NCBI GenBank assembly: GCA_029959085.1
Contig: JARWIR010000001.1
Coordinates: 69,192,899-69,256,898 of the forward strand
Length of the DNA stretch: 64,000 nt
Direction: 5' to 3'
Source: Nemophila menziesii
Taxonomy: Eukaryota > Streptophyta > Magnoliopsida > Boraginales > Hydrophyllaceae
Below, one piece after another: positions 48,491 through 58,344 of the stretch. The position numbers and the translations under genes are program-made. The notes beneath the pieces are model-generated. The model worked only from the letters and a program-made list of their open reading frames with translations, ran no database searches and was not told the origin of the DNA. Every line of letters starts with the position of its first letter. The first letter of the stretch is position 1.

Positions 48491-49876
48491 ACAGATCCAA
48501 TAAATACATCAATTCATCTTTCTCTTTTTATGAAAAGGATTGGGGGAAGAATTTCATTTCCCAAAGGAGATATTTTTTTGTTTTGGTAGGAGAAAGAAAT
48601 ACATATACGGGTGGCTTTATACAATTGATTGTAGAATTTTCTATTTAGTATTCCAACAACTCCATGGTCTAATTTCTCAATTCCTCCCGATCCCTGTAAT
48701 GAAATTGAGAACTATAGGTTTTTGGGGCTCCCATATCGAAATGGAATTCCTTTATTTTACAATACAAAATGAATGCTAACTAAATTTCCCTAATAGAATA
48801 ATTAAACAATTTTTCTTTCTAGCTCCGATTTTGTGTAGCCTCACTTACTAACTTAAACTGAAGTTGAAAAAAGGTATTCAATCAAACAACACACCGATAT
48901 ATTCACATGTTTGTAAAAGCACTAATAATCTATGAAATTAGGATAAAAGATAGATCAATCAAAGATCCCACCCACTCAGCAAGGAAAATAATAATTTTTA
49001 GTTTTCCATTTTGTTTTAAGGACCCTTCGAAAAAAAACCCTAAAATAGTGAATTTGATACATACTATATTTTTTTTATACTTGCTTCATTTTTATAAAAC
49101 CTCCTCCTCTTCCAAGAAACTCACTAATAAAGTCACAAAGAAAATGGAGTTTAAAAAGAAATACTTTTGTTTTCCGTTTATTTCCTTTTTTGTGTTTGTT
49201 TGTTTGGGTTTGTTTTGTAACTAACGGAAGTATAAAGGAAATATTATGATAATTTATCAAATGATTATACATGTAAGGTATACGTAAGATAGAAAAAAAG
49301 ACCAAGAAGATTGCTAAGACCTTGGAAGACAAAGAGGCAATAAGACTAGGATTAACTCACAATATGACACTCATCAACTTCCACCACATCGCTTCAAGAA
49401 ATTGAACTAGGCCTACCACAATTTAGTCATGACTCTTTTCAGGTGTGGTCTACTAAGATGACATGATGCTCGCTACGTTAGTGATAGACCCAAAAATATA
49501 GGCCGATTAGTTTCAAGTATTAGAAATAGTGAAGAGAAAGAGAATGTTTTAGTTAAGTATTAGTAGTATTGATACAACTACTACCAGATGAGATCATCAT
49601 ATAATCACTCTACATAAGTTCAAGCCACATTATAAATTGGGGTTATTGTTTATCTAAACTAATTTGCATGTATATTTACTACATTGTTTTATACTTTGTC
49701 ATTCTCCCCCAAACACTTCATTTTCTCACGATAAAACATTATCACTTTCACCAAAGACTTAACTTGTTAAATTTGTCCTATCAGGCGTAAATTCCTAGAT
49801 TACATTGGTTGGTTTTCTCTACGATGAAAATTCAATTTATAAAGCTACTAGGAAAGTTGTTTAAACTACCCTTTTG
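48491..49876. other. Right edge of plastid block and unclassified nuclear DNA
   Basis: To about 48880 the sequence could still be plastid trnD-psbM spacer, but psbM itself is not found. Beyond that it is AT-rich with no recognisable gene. A plus-strand 105-codon frame at 48907-49224 is low-complexity (Phe, Lys, Ile rich) and is not credible as a gene. Confidence 0.45.
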
Positions 49877-50107
49877 ATGTATCATGTTTTAAAATTTGTG
49901 CATGTTGCGGTTATAATATAGACCATGTACCCGGAGAAATAGTTGAAGATATCATCTATTGTCCTTGTCAATTGTTATAATGATAAAAGTAAGCGGTTTA
50001 TCTAACATCTTCATCCTATCGAGGTTAGGTTGGAATTCTTATGATGCATGTTATTTTACCGGTGTGAAAACTTGTTATATCTTTTCTTATACGAGGTTGA
50101 AGGGTGT
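49877..50107 (+). pseudogene. CACTA transposase-associated domain remnant (right of plastid block)
   Basis: Diverged relative of 21324-21562 in the same orientation. Shared phrases include cgtatcatg/tgtatcatg, tatagaccatg.accc, atgataaaagaaag/aagtaag, catcttatcaaggt/catcctatcgaggt and gaggttgaagg. Translation gives IYCPCQLL, then a basic stretch and HLHPIEVRLEF, so the CPC motif survives here. Stops interrupt it. Confidence 0.5.
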
Positions 50108-51356
50108 TTTTCCCTATCAATGTTTTAAGGGTAATTGACATATGGGTCATGGAGAGATCTTTTATGGCTTATAGGAACATGTGGCTAGGTTCTTCTTCAA
50201 ATAGACCACAACAAATTAAAGAAATACTAAATGACACTATAAAAAAAAATCTACATAAAGACAAAAAACATGTGCAAATAAGAATAGAAAACTGAGTCAC
50301 TTTGGCCGCCACCATTTCCCGCCACTTGGGACGTACTCAGTGATTTCACTGAATATTGAAAAAAACACCGAGTATCGAAAATAATCACTGAGAATCGAAA
50401 AAATTCACTTAGTTGGAAAACAGCGAGTACGATATTTCACCGAGTATACTCAGCAATTCACTTAGTATGCTAGAAATTTATGGAGTATACTCAGCAAAAC
50501 CCATGGAAATCATTAAGTATACTCCATGAATTTCTATAATACTAAGTTAATAGCAATTAAGTTTTGTATTATTGTAATTTTGATCTGAGCTACGTATAGT
50601 CTATGATCTACCGTGTTATCTATTTCTTCCATGGATCTGATTTGGAATCTACATTAATGGTAGAAGATTCGTAAATAACGATATATATAACTCTTCAGTG
50701 GCTCGAGATTTTATTATCTACGGAAAATATTGTTGATCTGTTAAACTCTTCCATGTCTCTAAAAACTCTTGATACAAACCCATGGATTTCCAAAAAACTC
50801 TTGATGTGAACTCAAGAAAAAAATATCTCTCATTCCATGCTCTAGATATATAGTGTGAGAGCTTAAGCTTCAAAAAAAAATTGAAAGCTTAACACCATGG
50901 ATGCTGGTTTGGGGTAAGGAGAATAGAGAGAGGGGAGAGTATTATAGGATTTCTGATTTATATATTAATTTAGTGTATATAGTACGTAAAAAATAAATAA
51001 GAGTTTAACAGGTAGTGAAAAAAAGGCGTATAGTGTTAAATATTCTAATTGACCTTTAGTAAGAAGAGTGAATTAAGTGGAAGTAAAATATGATATTCTC
51101 TCTCTGTCGCTCTCTCCCCTTCTTCTTTTTTCCTTATCTTTGCATGATTTGTCTACGAATTTTACAAAATATTTCCCTCGTCCCCTTTTTCAAATTACAT
51201 CTCTAGCTCGATTTTTAAGATAGCTCCCATACTAAAGATACTAAATATCACTGTATTAGCCTTTTCATCCATTTCTCTATTCTCTTTCAAATTTCAAAAT
51301 CCCTTTCCTTGCTTCATCATTTTTTTCTCAATATCCTCTTCATTATGAAATTTTAC
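50108..51356. other. Unclassified intergenic DNA
   Basis: No gene recognised. Positions 50300-50550 are dense in repeated phrases around cactgagtat, cgagtatc and gtatactcag, and contain a compact inverted repeat listed separately. Positions 50900-51350 are AT- and pyrimidine-rich with no structure noticed. Confidence 0.45.
50461..50546. repeat. Compact 86-nt inverted repeat
   Basis: Left arm 50461-50494 (cttagtatgctagaaattta then tggagtatactcag) and right arm 50513-50546 pair at 29 of 34 positions by eye, around an 18-nt loop (caaaacccatggaaatca). The size and single long stem resemble a plant miRNA precursor or the core of a foldback element. Flanking bases also carry gtatactcag repeats. 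Confidence 0.7.
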
Positions 51357-51361
51357 TCAAC

Positions 51362-52906
51362 TGATGTCTCTCTATTTGTGATGAATTAATCTTAGTTGGA
51401 GACATCATTTTTAGTGTTTTAGGAAGTCTCCTTGTCGATTTTCATATGATTTAGTACACTTTCCTATTTCTTGTCTTGATTTAATAATTATTATTTTTTG
51501 AGCATATTTGGTTTAATTTATTTATTTAGTGTGAAGTGTTAAAGATATATCGTAATTAATTAAATTTCAAATCAATTCCAATATATAAAGGAAAGATGAT
51601 ATGCATGGAAATAGGAGATAAATGAAAGAAAAGATAGATATTGAAAGATAAAGTTGCCAAGTAAATATGAATTTCAGCAGCCACGTACATTAAAGTGATC
51701 ATAACTCAATATTGGCTTCAAATTTGGAAGAATGGTCTGAAGAAAAAGTACAGAGATTTTTGAGACGATCAGGTTCGATATAAAGAACGGGTCAATCGGA
51801 GTTGAAACGAAACAGTTATGGCCAAAACAAAACAGCGGCAGATTATTACCTTTTCTATATTTTAGGGTTACGAATTTGAGTTGGGCTTGGAGTCCAAGTT
51901 ACTTGTCTTCCACTCCAAGAAAATGAATTAGGTCTTTTAAACACCTATAAATACACCCTTTAAACCTTCGTAAAATAATCCTTGCCTCCCATAAACTAGT
52001 TCTTAAGTTTTATATCATCAAAGTTATTGAAGAGAGCAAGATGACAATCCTGTATCATTCTTTTAGTGTATTTACTTCAGGTATGAACTAATTTTCCCAT
52101 AGCTCGGGTTTTGCATTATGTATAATCTATGAATTCTATTTTCTTTATATCTAAGTTTCTTTGGGAATAATATGTTTTAAATTGATTTTAGCTGCTTAAC
52201 CATATATTTGATTTATGTGCTTTGATTTACTGTCTGTCTTAAACCTGATCAATTTAGGGCTTTGCATATAGTAGTTAGATCGTTATTCGGAAGGGGTGTC
52301 TAATTATTGAAATACCACATAAACGTCTAGTACATGGAATTGGCCCTAACAACACCAGCCTAACTAGATAGTCATTAAGGTTTATTTTAATCACCAATCA
52401 TCATTAGTAGGTCAGACTGCACCTATGACCATAGTAGCACAGGATATCCCTATTTGAGTCCCCTCGTGATTGTGAGGTTGCCACCCTAGTTCTCTCTTCG
52501 GGGATAGGGGGAATTCAGAATCCTGACTATTTATCTAAGAGCTATTATCTCCCTTATAAACTGAAATTGATAGAAAGAATTAGAAGGATTAGTGCATACT
52601 AGCAAAACCTAAGCTATACTCTCTCATCTTATATCTCACATCTTTAATTATTTGTCTTTACTTTTATTTAGTTTAATCATTAATCTCTCAATCAATTGTA
52701 TTTGTTTTCTATCTTTTAATTAATTATTACTATTCAGAATTATTTACCTATTTGTCTAACACATTTAAGTCCATGAGGAACGAGTCTTCTAATCATTAAA
52801 ACTTGCATATCCTGTAATATTTGCAGAACCGTGCTAGTCTAGGGTGATTTGTGCATTGTTTCCCGTATTTATTTATCATATTTTTATCACACCCTAGGCG
52901 ATACCA
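51362..52906 (+). mobile_element. Solo LTR with perfect target duplication
   Basis: 1545 bp from TGATGTCTCTCTATTTGTG to CACACCCTAGGCGATACCA. The 5-bp target duplication tcaac lies on both sides (51357-51361 and 52907-52911). It is related to element A's LTR in the same sequence order (ggagacatcattttt, a cacttt-cctatttc-ttgattta block, the TATA region, a final ttatcacacc-taggc block), but clearly diverged. No internal sequence remains, so the parent element was lost by LTR-LTR recombination. Confidence 0.93.
51945..51954 (+). promoter_or_regulatory. TATA box in solo LTR
   Basis: ctataaatac followed by accc, in the same relative place as in the LTRs of elements A and B. It could still act as a promoter reading rightwards, but no intact gene lies downstream. 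Confidence 0.55.
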
Positions 52907-53039
52907 TCAACTTATTGCCCTCTTGCTAAAGTGGGAGACCTTGTAATCCTACCGGAAACAAACTACAAAATATAAAGTAATTAGCGAGCCAAAATTTGTT
53001 GTTAAGCTTCTCTATTAAGAACAAGTAAATTTAATCTTT

Positions 53040-54009
53040 ATTAAAAGTCATATTAAAAAACACTGGGCATTGAGTGAACCGGTAGAAAAGGAACATGTGG
53101 TATTGATGTTGTTATTATCAAGTTTAAAACAGAAGAAGATAAGTGCAGAGTTTGGAATCAGCGGCCATGGACAATCATATGTAAGCAATTTCCCATTAAT
53201 CCACACAATAACTCCGGAAAAAATGAAGATGCTTACACTACTTTGTGGATTCAAATATTCGGAATCCCGATTAATTTGTTTACAAAGAAACGTATTGAAA
53301 AACTAGCAAGTATTTTTGGAGAATTCCATATTGTAGATTTAACCGAAACACTCGAGGATTATGAATAACTATTACTTGAATACAAGTTGATTAGAGCTTC
53401 GATAGACCTATTATAGATGAAATTGACTTTTGGGAAGACTTGAAAAACAATGTTTGGATCAAATTCTGTTATGAAAATGTAGGTCGGGTTTGTTATGGCG
53501 ATGGGGTTTCCGATACTGAGGAATCAAGATGTAAGAACAAGAAGTTGAATCCTAAGCTAGGTAGTTGGGTTAATATATCAAAATGAGGTCCTTCACAATC
53601 TTCTCAATTCTATAAAGCCAAAATTGAATCCAGCTCTAAAAAGTTCATTAATGGCAGCAAGAAAAGCTTCAACCCAAGTTTGAATTTTAAAGTCACCAAA
53701 CTCAACTCGTGGTTAAACAAAACAGATCCGCATGGCAATAGTACAAGGTCAAGTGCCAAAGGTAATAGTACCACCATGAGAGAAGAAAATCCAAGACAAA
53801 TTTTTGAATATAAGGGTACTAAGGGTAATGAGATTTGCACCCTGCTGCTACTGATCCGTGAAAATGGAGCTTGGAGATTTGAGTTTCGATTTGTTAAAAC
53901 TAACTCCAACTGCTGCTCCGAACGGGATGAACTCAAATATGGAAGGAGGGTTTCGAACGGCGGTCTCTCGGCTGGAGCATCACAAACCATGGCAGATGTC
54001 TTCTTCTAA
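53040..54009 (+). pseudogene. LINE ORF1-like (DUF4283) fragment
   Basis: Translation in shifting frames gives VVIIKFKTEEDKCRVWNQRPW then TTLWIQIFGIPINLFTKK and EKLASIFGEFHIVDL. This is the DUF4283 pattern found at the N-terminus of plant L1-type LINE ORF1 proteins. After a frameshift come FDRPIIDEIDFW and a region (IKFCYENVGRVCYGDG) where the family has a CCHC knuckle, here damaged. A Ser/Lys/Asn-rich tail ends at 54009. Several stops are present. It lies on the opposite strand from the LINE ORF2 remnant at 55240, so it probably belongs to a different insertion. Confidence 0.75.
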
Positions 54010-54040
54010 GTGGAGCTATTGCAGAGGTCTTGAAGGAGGC

Positions 54041-54658
54041 TCATTCCGGTAAAAAATGGAACAGAGCTTGACTCGATAGCTCGCTTCTCCTCGGCGCGTA
54101 ACTTGAAAGGAGTGCAAATCTTCCATCACCTCTACCAGCAAATATGTTACCTCCATAAACACTTATCTCGCTACCACTTCCTATCCTGTATTTCAAAGAA
54201 AATAATTCATATCAACAAAGAAACAGTATATTTTGATTGATAATATGACAACTGTGGAACCAGGTGCAACTTTCTAGTTTGAATCTTCTAATGATGCAAT
54301 TTACCCACTCAAATATTTTACATAAGTTAAATAAATAGGTAAAAAGTAAAAGGAAATTACATCTTATGGGCTTCAATGTAGATGCTACCACCAGAACTGC
54401 CTCCACCTTTAGTGCCTCCATCACCACCATCAGCAAGTAAGCTCCCATTAACCTCAATAAGGGTGGTAAAAGTCATCATTATCCTCCCACCTCCACCACC
54501 ACCATAATCCACCTCTATACTGGTGGTTCCACTTTTACTCCCATAGTATCATGGCTTCTGCGAAGAACTCCACCCATAAGTATCCCAACCCCAAACATCC
54601 TGAGGAAGCTTCTCTTTATCCTTCAAACAAGATGCACGTCTTCGCAAATCAACAGCTT
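54041..54658 (-). pseudogene. Captured fragment of a conserved plant glycine-rich protein gene
   Basis: Two exons on the minus strand. Exon 54658-54361 gives RRASCLKDKEKLPQDVWGWD, a TGA where the family has Trp, then GSKSGTTSIEVDYGGGGGGR and EVNGSLLADGGDGGTKGGGS. Donor gtaattt at 54360 and acceptor atacag at 54186 bound a 175-nt intron. The next exon continues in phase as KM-IGSGSEISVYGGNIFAGRGDG, then diverges. From memory this matches the large Arabidopsis glycine-rich proteins of the At4g32920/At5g11700/At5g47020 type, whose function I do not know. Retention of the intron shows DNA-level capture, not retrocopying. Confidence 0.7.
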
Positions 54659-54787
54659 GGTTGTGGCGGCGATTGCTTTGCAGGAGAGAGGCAGAAAGAG
54701 TAGCGTGCAGGAGAGCAGCTTGGTTGTGGCGGAGGTTGCTCTGCAGAAGAGCGTCTTGGTTGTGGCGGCGATTTCTTTGGAAGAGAG
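54653..54787. repeat. Three-unit ~36-bp tandem repeat at the edge of the gene fragment
   Basis: The unit cttggttgtggcggcgattg then ctttgcaggagag recurs at about 54653-54689, 54716-54751 and 54752-54787, with a 26-bp spacer after the first. The first unit overlaps the upstream end of the glycine-rich gene exon, so the repeat sits at the capture boundary. Confidence 0.7.
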
Positions 54788-54799
54788 CGGCTGGTGAAA

Positions 54800-55230
54800 A
54801 TGGTGAAAGGAAAGAATATTATTTCTGAACTCTATAAAGTTAAACTATTGAGGTGAACTTAGTTAGACGAGATATTTTTAGATGCGGACTTAATCAAAAA
54901 TTATCTCTTAAATAAATTATATATATAACTTTTTAAAATATAAGATAAAGAAAAGAAAAATTGACAAAGTAACAATAAACGGCCACTACTCATTTTGGCC
55001 ATTAAGTACAATTGTAGTCTTTGTAAACTGAACAAACGCAATGTTGGTCTGCATTATTGGTTTTAAAGAAAATAAATAATACTTTATCTTTACCATTTTT
55101 ATCACAATATAGTTTATTGGATGTAATTAGTATAAAAAGGAACATATGTGATCATATAGAGGAAACTTAACAACAAACAACTTTATTTTTGGACTAATGG
55201 ATAAGTGAGAACAGGTAATCCTCTCATTCA
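54800..55230. other. Unclassified AT-rich DNA
   Basis: Between the gene fragment and the LINE remnant. It probably includes the LINE 3' untranslated region, but no clear poly(T) run marks the end. Confidence 0.4.
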
Positions 55231-55239
55231 ATACCCAGT

Positions 55240-57240
55240 CTACCAAAACAAAGAGTAATCTGTAGGTGTTGATCCCTCCAAGATGTTTGCTATCTAGCGT
55301 TCCGCGCCGCTCTGTCAGCCCATCCATTAAGATGTATTGGGATATGCATAAAGGACATGTTGCCATGTTCTTCAGCATATTCGTTGATCTGTTTGATGAA
55401 TGGTTTGACCTTCCACCACGCAGCTGGCAGCGAAATGATACCTTGAATCAAATCAAGCTTGTCCGAGCAAATAACTGTCTTCTTGCCTTTGTCCCGTCTG
55501 GCCAAGTTGGTAGATTTAAGGACAGCAATTGCCTCCACTTCAGCCGTAGAGTCTGGCCAAATAGTCTTGGAGTACATCTGACGGGTATGGGATGCTAAAT
55601 CCCTCATGACCAGACAAAATCCACTCTGTCTCGATCTCATAATAAAAGAGGCGTCACATGTAAAAATGATTTGAGTGCCCGAGGGATATTCAGGCTCCTC
55701 ACTAATATTCCTGGTCCACTTCTATCCCTGTTCACCGATGGGTGTTGGATCCGCCCAATCCTGGAACCGTTTTAACATTCAGAGTCACATTTTCATGAAT
55801 ACATTTCATTTTGTGTTTCCAAATGTTCCACAGTATCAGCATTAGATATGCCGTGAGTATTCTCTTATTCCAGATTGTATTGTCCTGGTTATCATAATTT
55901 TTTGTAAACCAATCTCCCATACTGTCTGGCTCCGAATCTGGAATTCTAATTTGTAGAGTTGATCCCTCCGAAACCTGTATACAAAATGTGCATGTTAGTA
56001 GTAAATGAGTGTTTGTTTTCGTTTGTTCATTGCATCAGTGGCACCATTTGTCATCACTGTAGTGCTTGTGGTATCGGTTCTCCCGTGTAGGCAAAATATC
56101 CCGGCATGATTTTCAAGTGAAATTTCGTACTTTGTTGGGTACATTCGACTTCCAAATATTATTTCAAAGTTCTGCATGTTGTAGTTACGCTTGCGCCGAT
56201 AATTGTTGTCCCTGCAAGGGGTGTTCCTGTGTTAAATTATGTTGCCTAATTTTGTAGTGTATTCTACCGAGTGCGAGTACAACCAGGTAAAAGTATCTTG
56301 CTCCTCTCGATTGAGGATCAGGATCCTAGCGATTTCACCTTTCACTGGATATGGTATCACTATATCAATCACTTCGTAGTCACATTCGACCGTCTTAGGT
56401 TTCATAAGTTGGTCAACTGTTTCAAGCGTCGCGTATTCAGGTTTGTCTTTGATTCTTCCGGACTGTAAGCACTTGTTTTCCTAAATCCTTGTTGATTCTC
56501 CGTTCCCAATTTGAATGATCTCATGTTCGTAAATTATATCTCTCCCTTCTAGAATACCCGCCCAGGACCAGAATCTACTATGTCCCAGTTTGACTTCCAG
56601 AAAGTCTTTGTTCAGAAAATAAATCCCTTTAAGTACTCTTGTTGCCAGTGAGTCCGGATTTTGCAGATTACGCCAAGCTTGTCTAGCCAAAAGTGTCGTG
56701 TTAGCCCTTTTCAACTCGCTAAACCCCATCCCACCAATGATTTTATCGGTAGTCATTTTCTCCCATTGCAACCAATGTATTTTCCCTTTTCGAGGGAATT
56801 CGACTAGAATCACGCAATATGGAGGTTAATTTCCTGCAAAAACCAATCGGAAAGGATAAAATAGACATAGCGTACGTAGGGATTGCCTGAAGGACCGCTT
56901 TGATAATAACTTCTTTTTCCGGTTCCGATAGTAGTTTAGCAATCCATTATTGTGCTTTGCTGAACACTTTGTCTGCAATCCATTGAAGTGTGTCAATTTT
57001 TGATCGTTTTTTACATAACGGTATTCCCAAGTATTTTCCCAAATCGTCTACTTCTTTAATCTGAAGTGTTTCTGTAACTTGTTTGCGAAGTATGTCTGGT
57101 GTCTCTTTACCGAAACTAATAGCCGATTTGTTGAAGTTGACTTTCTGTCCTGAACATCAATACATTCCTGAAATTCTTCGATATTTTGCGTTTCTAGTGA
57201 GAGAAAGAACATCGAGTCTTCTGCAAAAAAGGAGGTGAGA
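55240..57240 (-). pseudogene. 5'-truncated LINE (L1-type) ORF2 remnant
   Basis: Non-LTR retrotransposon ORF2, minus strand, frames broken. In order: the reverse-transcriptase thumb region with VIIKAVLQAIPTYAMS (about 56960-56840), and IHWLQWEKMTTDKIIGGMGF, then LLARQAWRNLQNPDSLATRV (56481-56813). Next come a zinc-binding RVT region (about 56177-55995) and a WNIWKHKMKCIHE segment (55732-55920). Last is an RNase H domain (55290-55640) with TAEVEAIAVL, ICSDKLDLIQGI and HLNGWADRAAR. The endonuclease and RT catalytic palm (F/YADD) lie upstream of the truncation and are missing. Confidence 0.85.
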
Positions 57241-58344
57241 AATAGCTGGACAATTACGAGTAATACGAATACCTTGTAAGTTTCATGAGTAAGTTTTACC
57301 TAGTGACAAAGCAACCCAAAGAGTTCTATATAAATGGGTAAATTAACAAAGCAAGAAAAATATAAGTTAACATATAGACTAATTAAAATAAATAAATAGT
57401 AGATAGTGGATATATAGAAAATTATGAAGAAGTAATCAGTTCAACTGGGATAATAAATAGCAGAATATCTTAAAGACATGGATTTATACCAATTCTTGTC
57501 AAGTGGACGACCCCTTAATAAATTTCTCGCTAATAGCCTTGAATAAGGTGAGAGATTTAAATAATGTCTAATATGGGGATTATTAACCCTATTTCAAATT
57601 ACGCATTGATATATTTAATTCGATGATTTTGGATTCTATGTGATATTATTTATGTGAATTATATTGCCTCGTTATTATTGGATTAATTATATTATCTTTT
57701 TATCATATGATAAATGTTAGTTTCTAACCTAATTAGATAAAATAGCGATAATCAGCATAATCAGTAAATGTTACTCTTTGGTATAATAGGGTAAAATAAT
57801 GATAATCGACCTAATAAGGTAAAATAATAATAATAATAACTTTATACTTGAACATAATAATGTTAATTAGCATATTAGTGTGATCAGTTAGTCAACCCGG
57901 TAATAAAATATTGAGTGACCTATCTAACGTAATAATCAATATTCGTTTAAAAGATTATATGATAAATAATTGAAAGACTATAAATGTTAATTGAGTTGTG
58001 TGTGGTATAGTTGATTAATATCTGGAATATATTGATTTCAATTATCGTTGTGATTGTATAATTCCCTTCATGGGGTAGTGTGACCTACTTTGTCATATAT
58101 CCATATACTGATAAATGTTCTCGTGTATTAAAAATGACCTACTCTGTCGTATTTTATGTGTTATAAGTGATACGTATGCGAATATTTTGCCATGATAGTT
58201 TGTCATGTCACTATGGGCGACGTAGGCTAGCCAGACGCGTGCATGAGCTATCATGTGCTATTCCCACTTGGCGCATGTTCGGAGAGCCTCATGGTTAGTT
58301 GGTCGTAGGATCGGTTTACCCAGGGGTATTACCAACGGGAGAGA
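57241..58344. other. Unclassified repeat-like DNA
   Basis: No coding sequence recognised. Positions 57680-57860 contain short reiterations around gataatc and aaggtaaaataat. Positions 58080-58340 are more mixed in composition, with two similar phrases (tgacctactttgtc and tgacctactctgtc). This could be part of another LTR, but ends cannot be placed. Confidence 0.4.

Larger units (their letters stand above)
39030..48880 (+). other. Plastid DNA insertion (NUPT), copy 2 plus unduplicated continuation
   Basis: Colinear plastome segment psaA-psaB-rps14-trnG-psbZ-trnS-psbC-psbD-trnT-trnE-trnY-trnD plus spacer, all in canonical relative orientation. This is one ~10-kb fragment transferred to the nucleus long ago. 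Only the part up to the psbZ-trnS spacer is repeated in copy 1. The right end is not sharp: plastid-like sequence fades between trnD (48490) and about 48880. Confidence 0.9.

Noticed and set aside
39030..48880. Could the window be a plastid or mitochondrial genome rather than nuclear?
   Set aside because: All plastid genes are pseudogenes. Gag elements with target duplications, LINE remnants and intron-bearing nuclear gene relics surround them.
48907..49224. 105-codon frame right of the plastid block
   Set aside because: Low-complexity, Phe/Lys/Ile-rich translation. No motif, and an overlapping frame of similar length on the other strand.
50280..50560. CRISPR-like array from recurring cgagtat/gtatactcag phrases
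   Set aside because: Repeats are irregular in length and spacing, there are no unique spacers, and the context is a plant nuclear genome.
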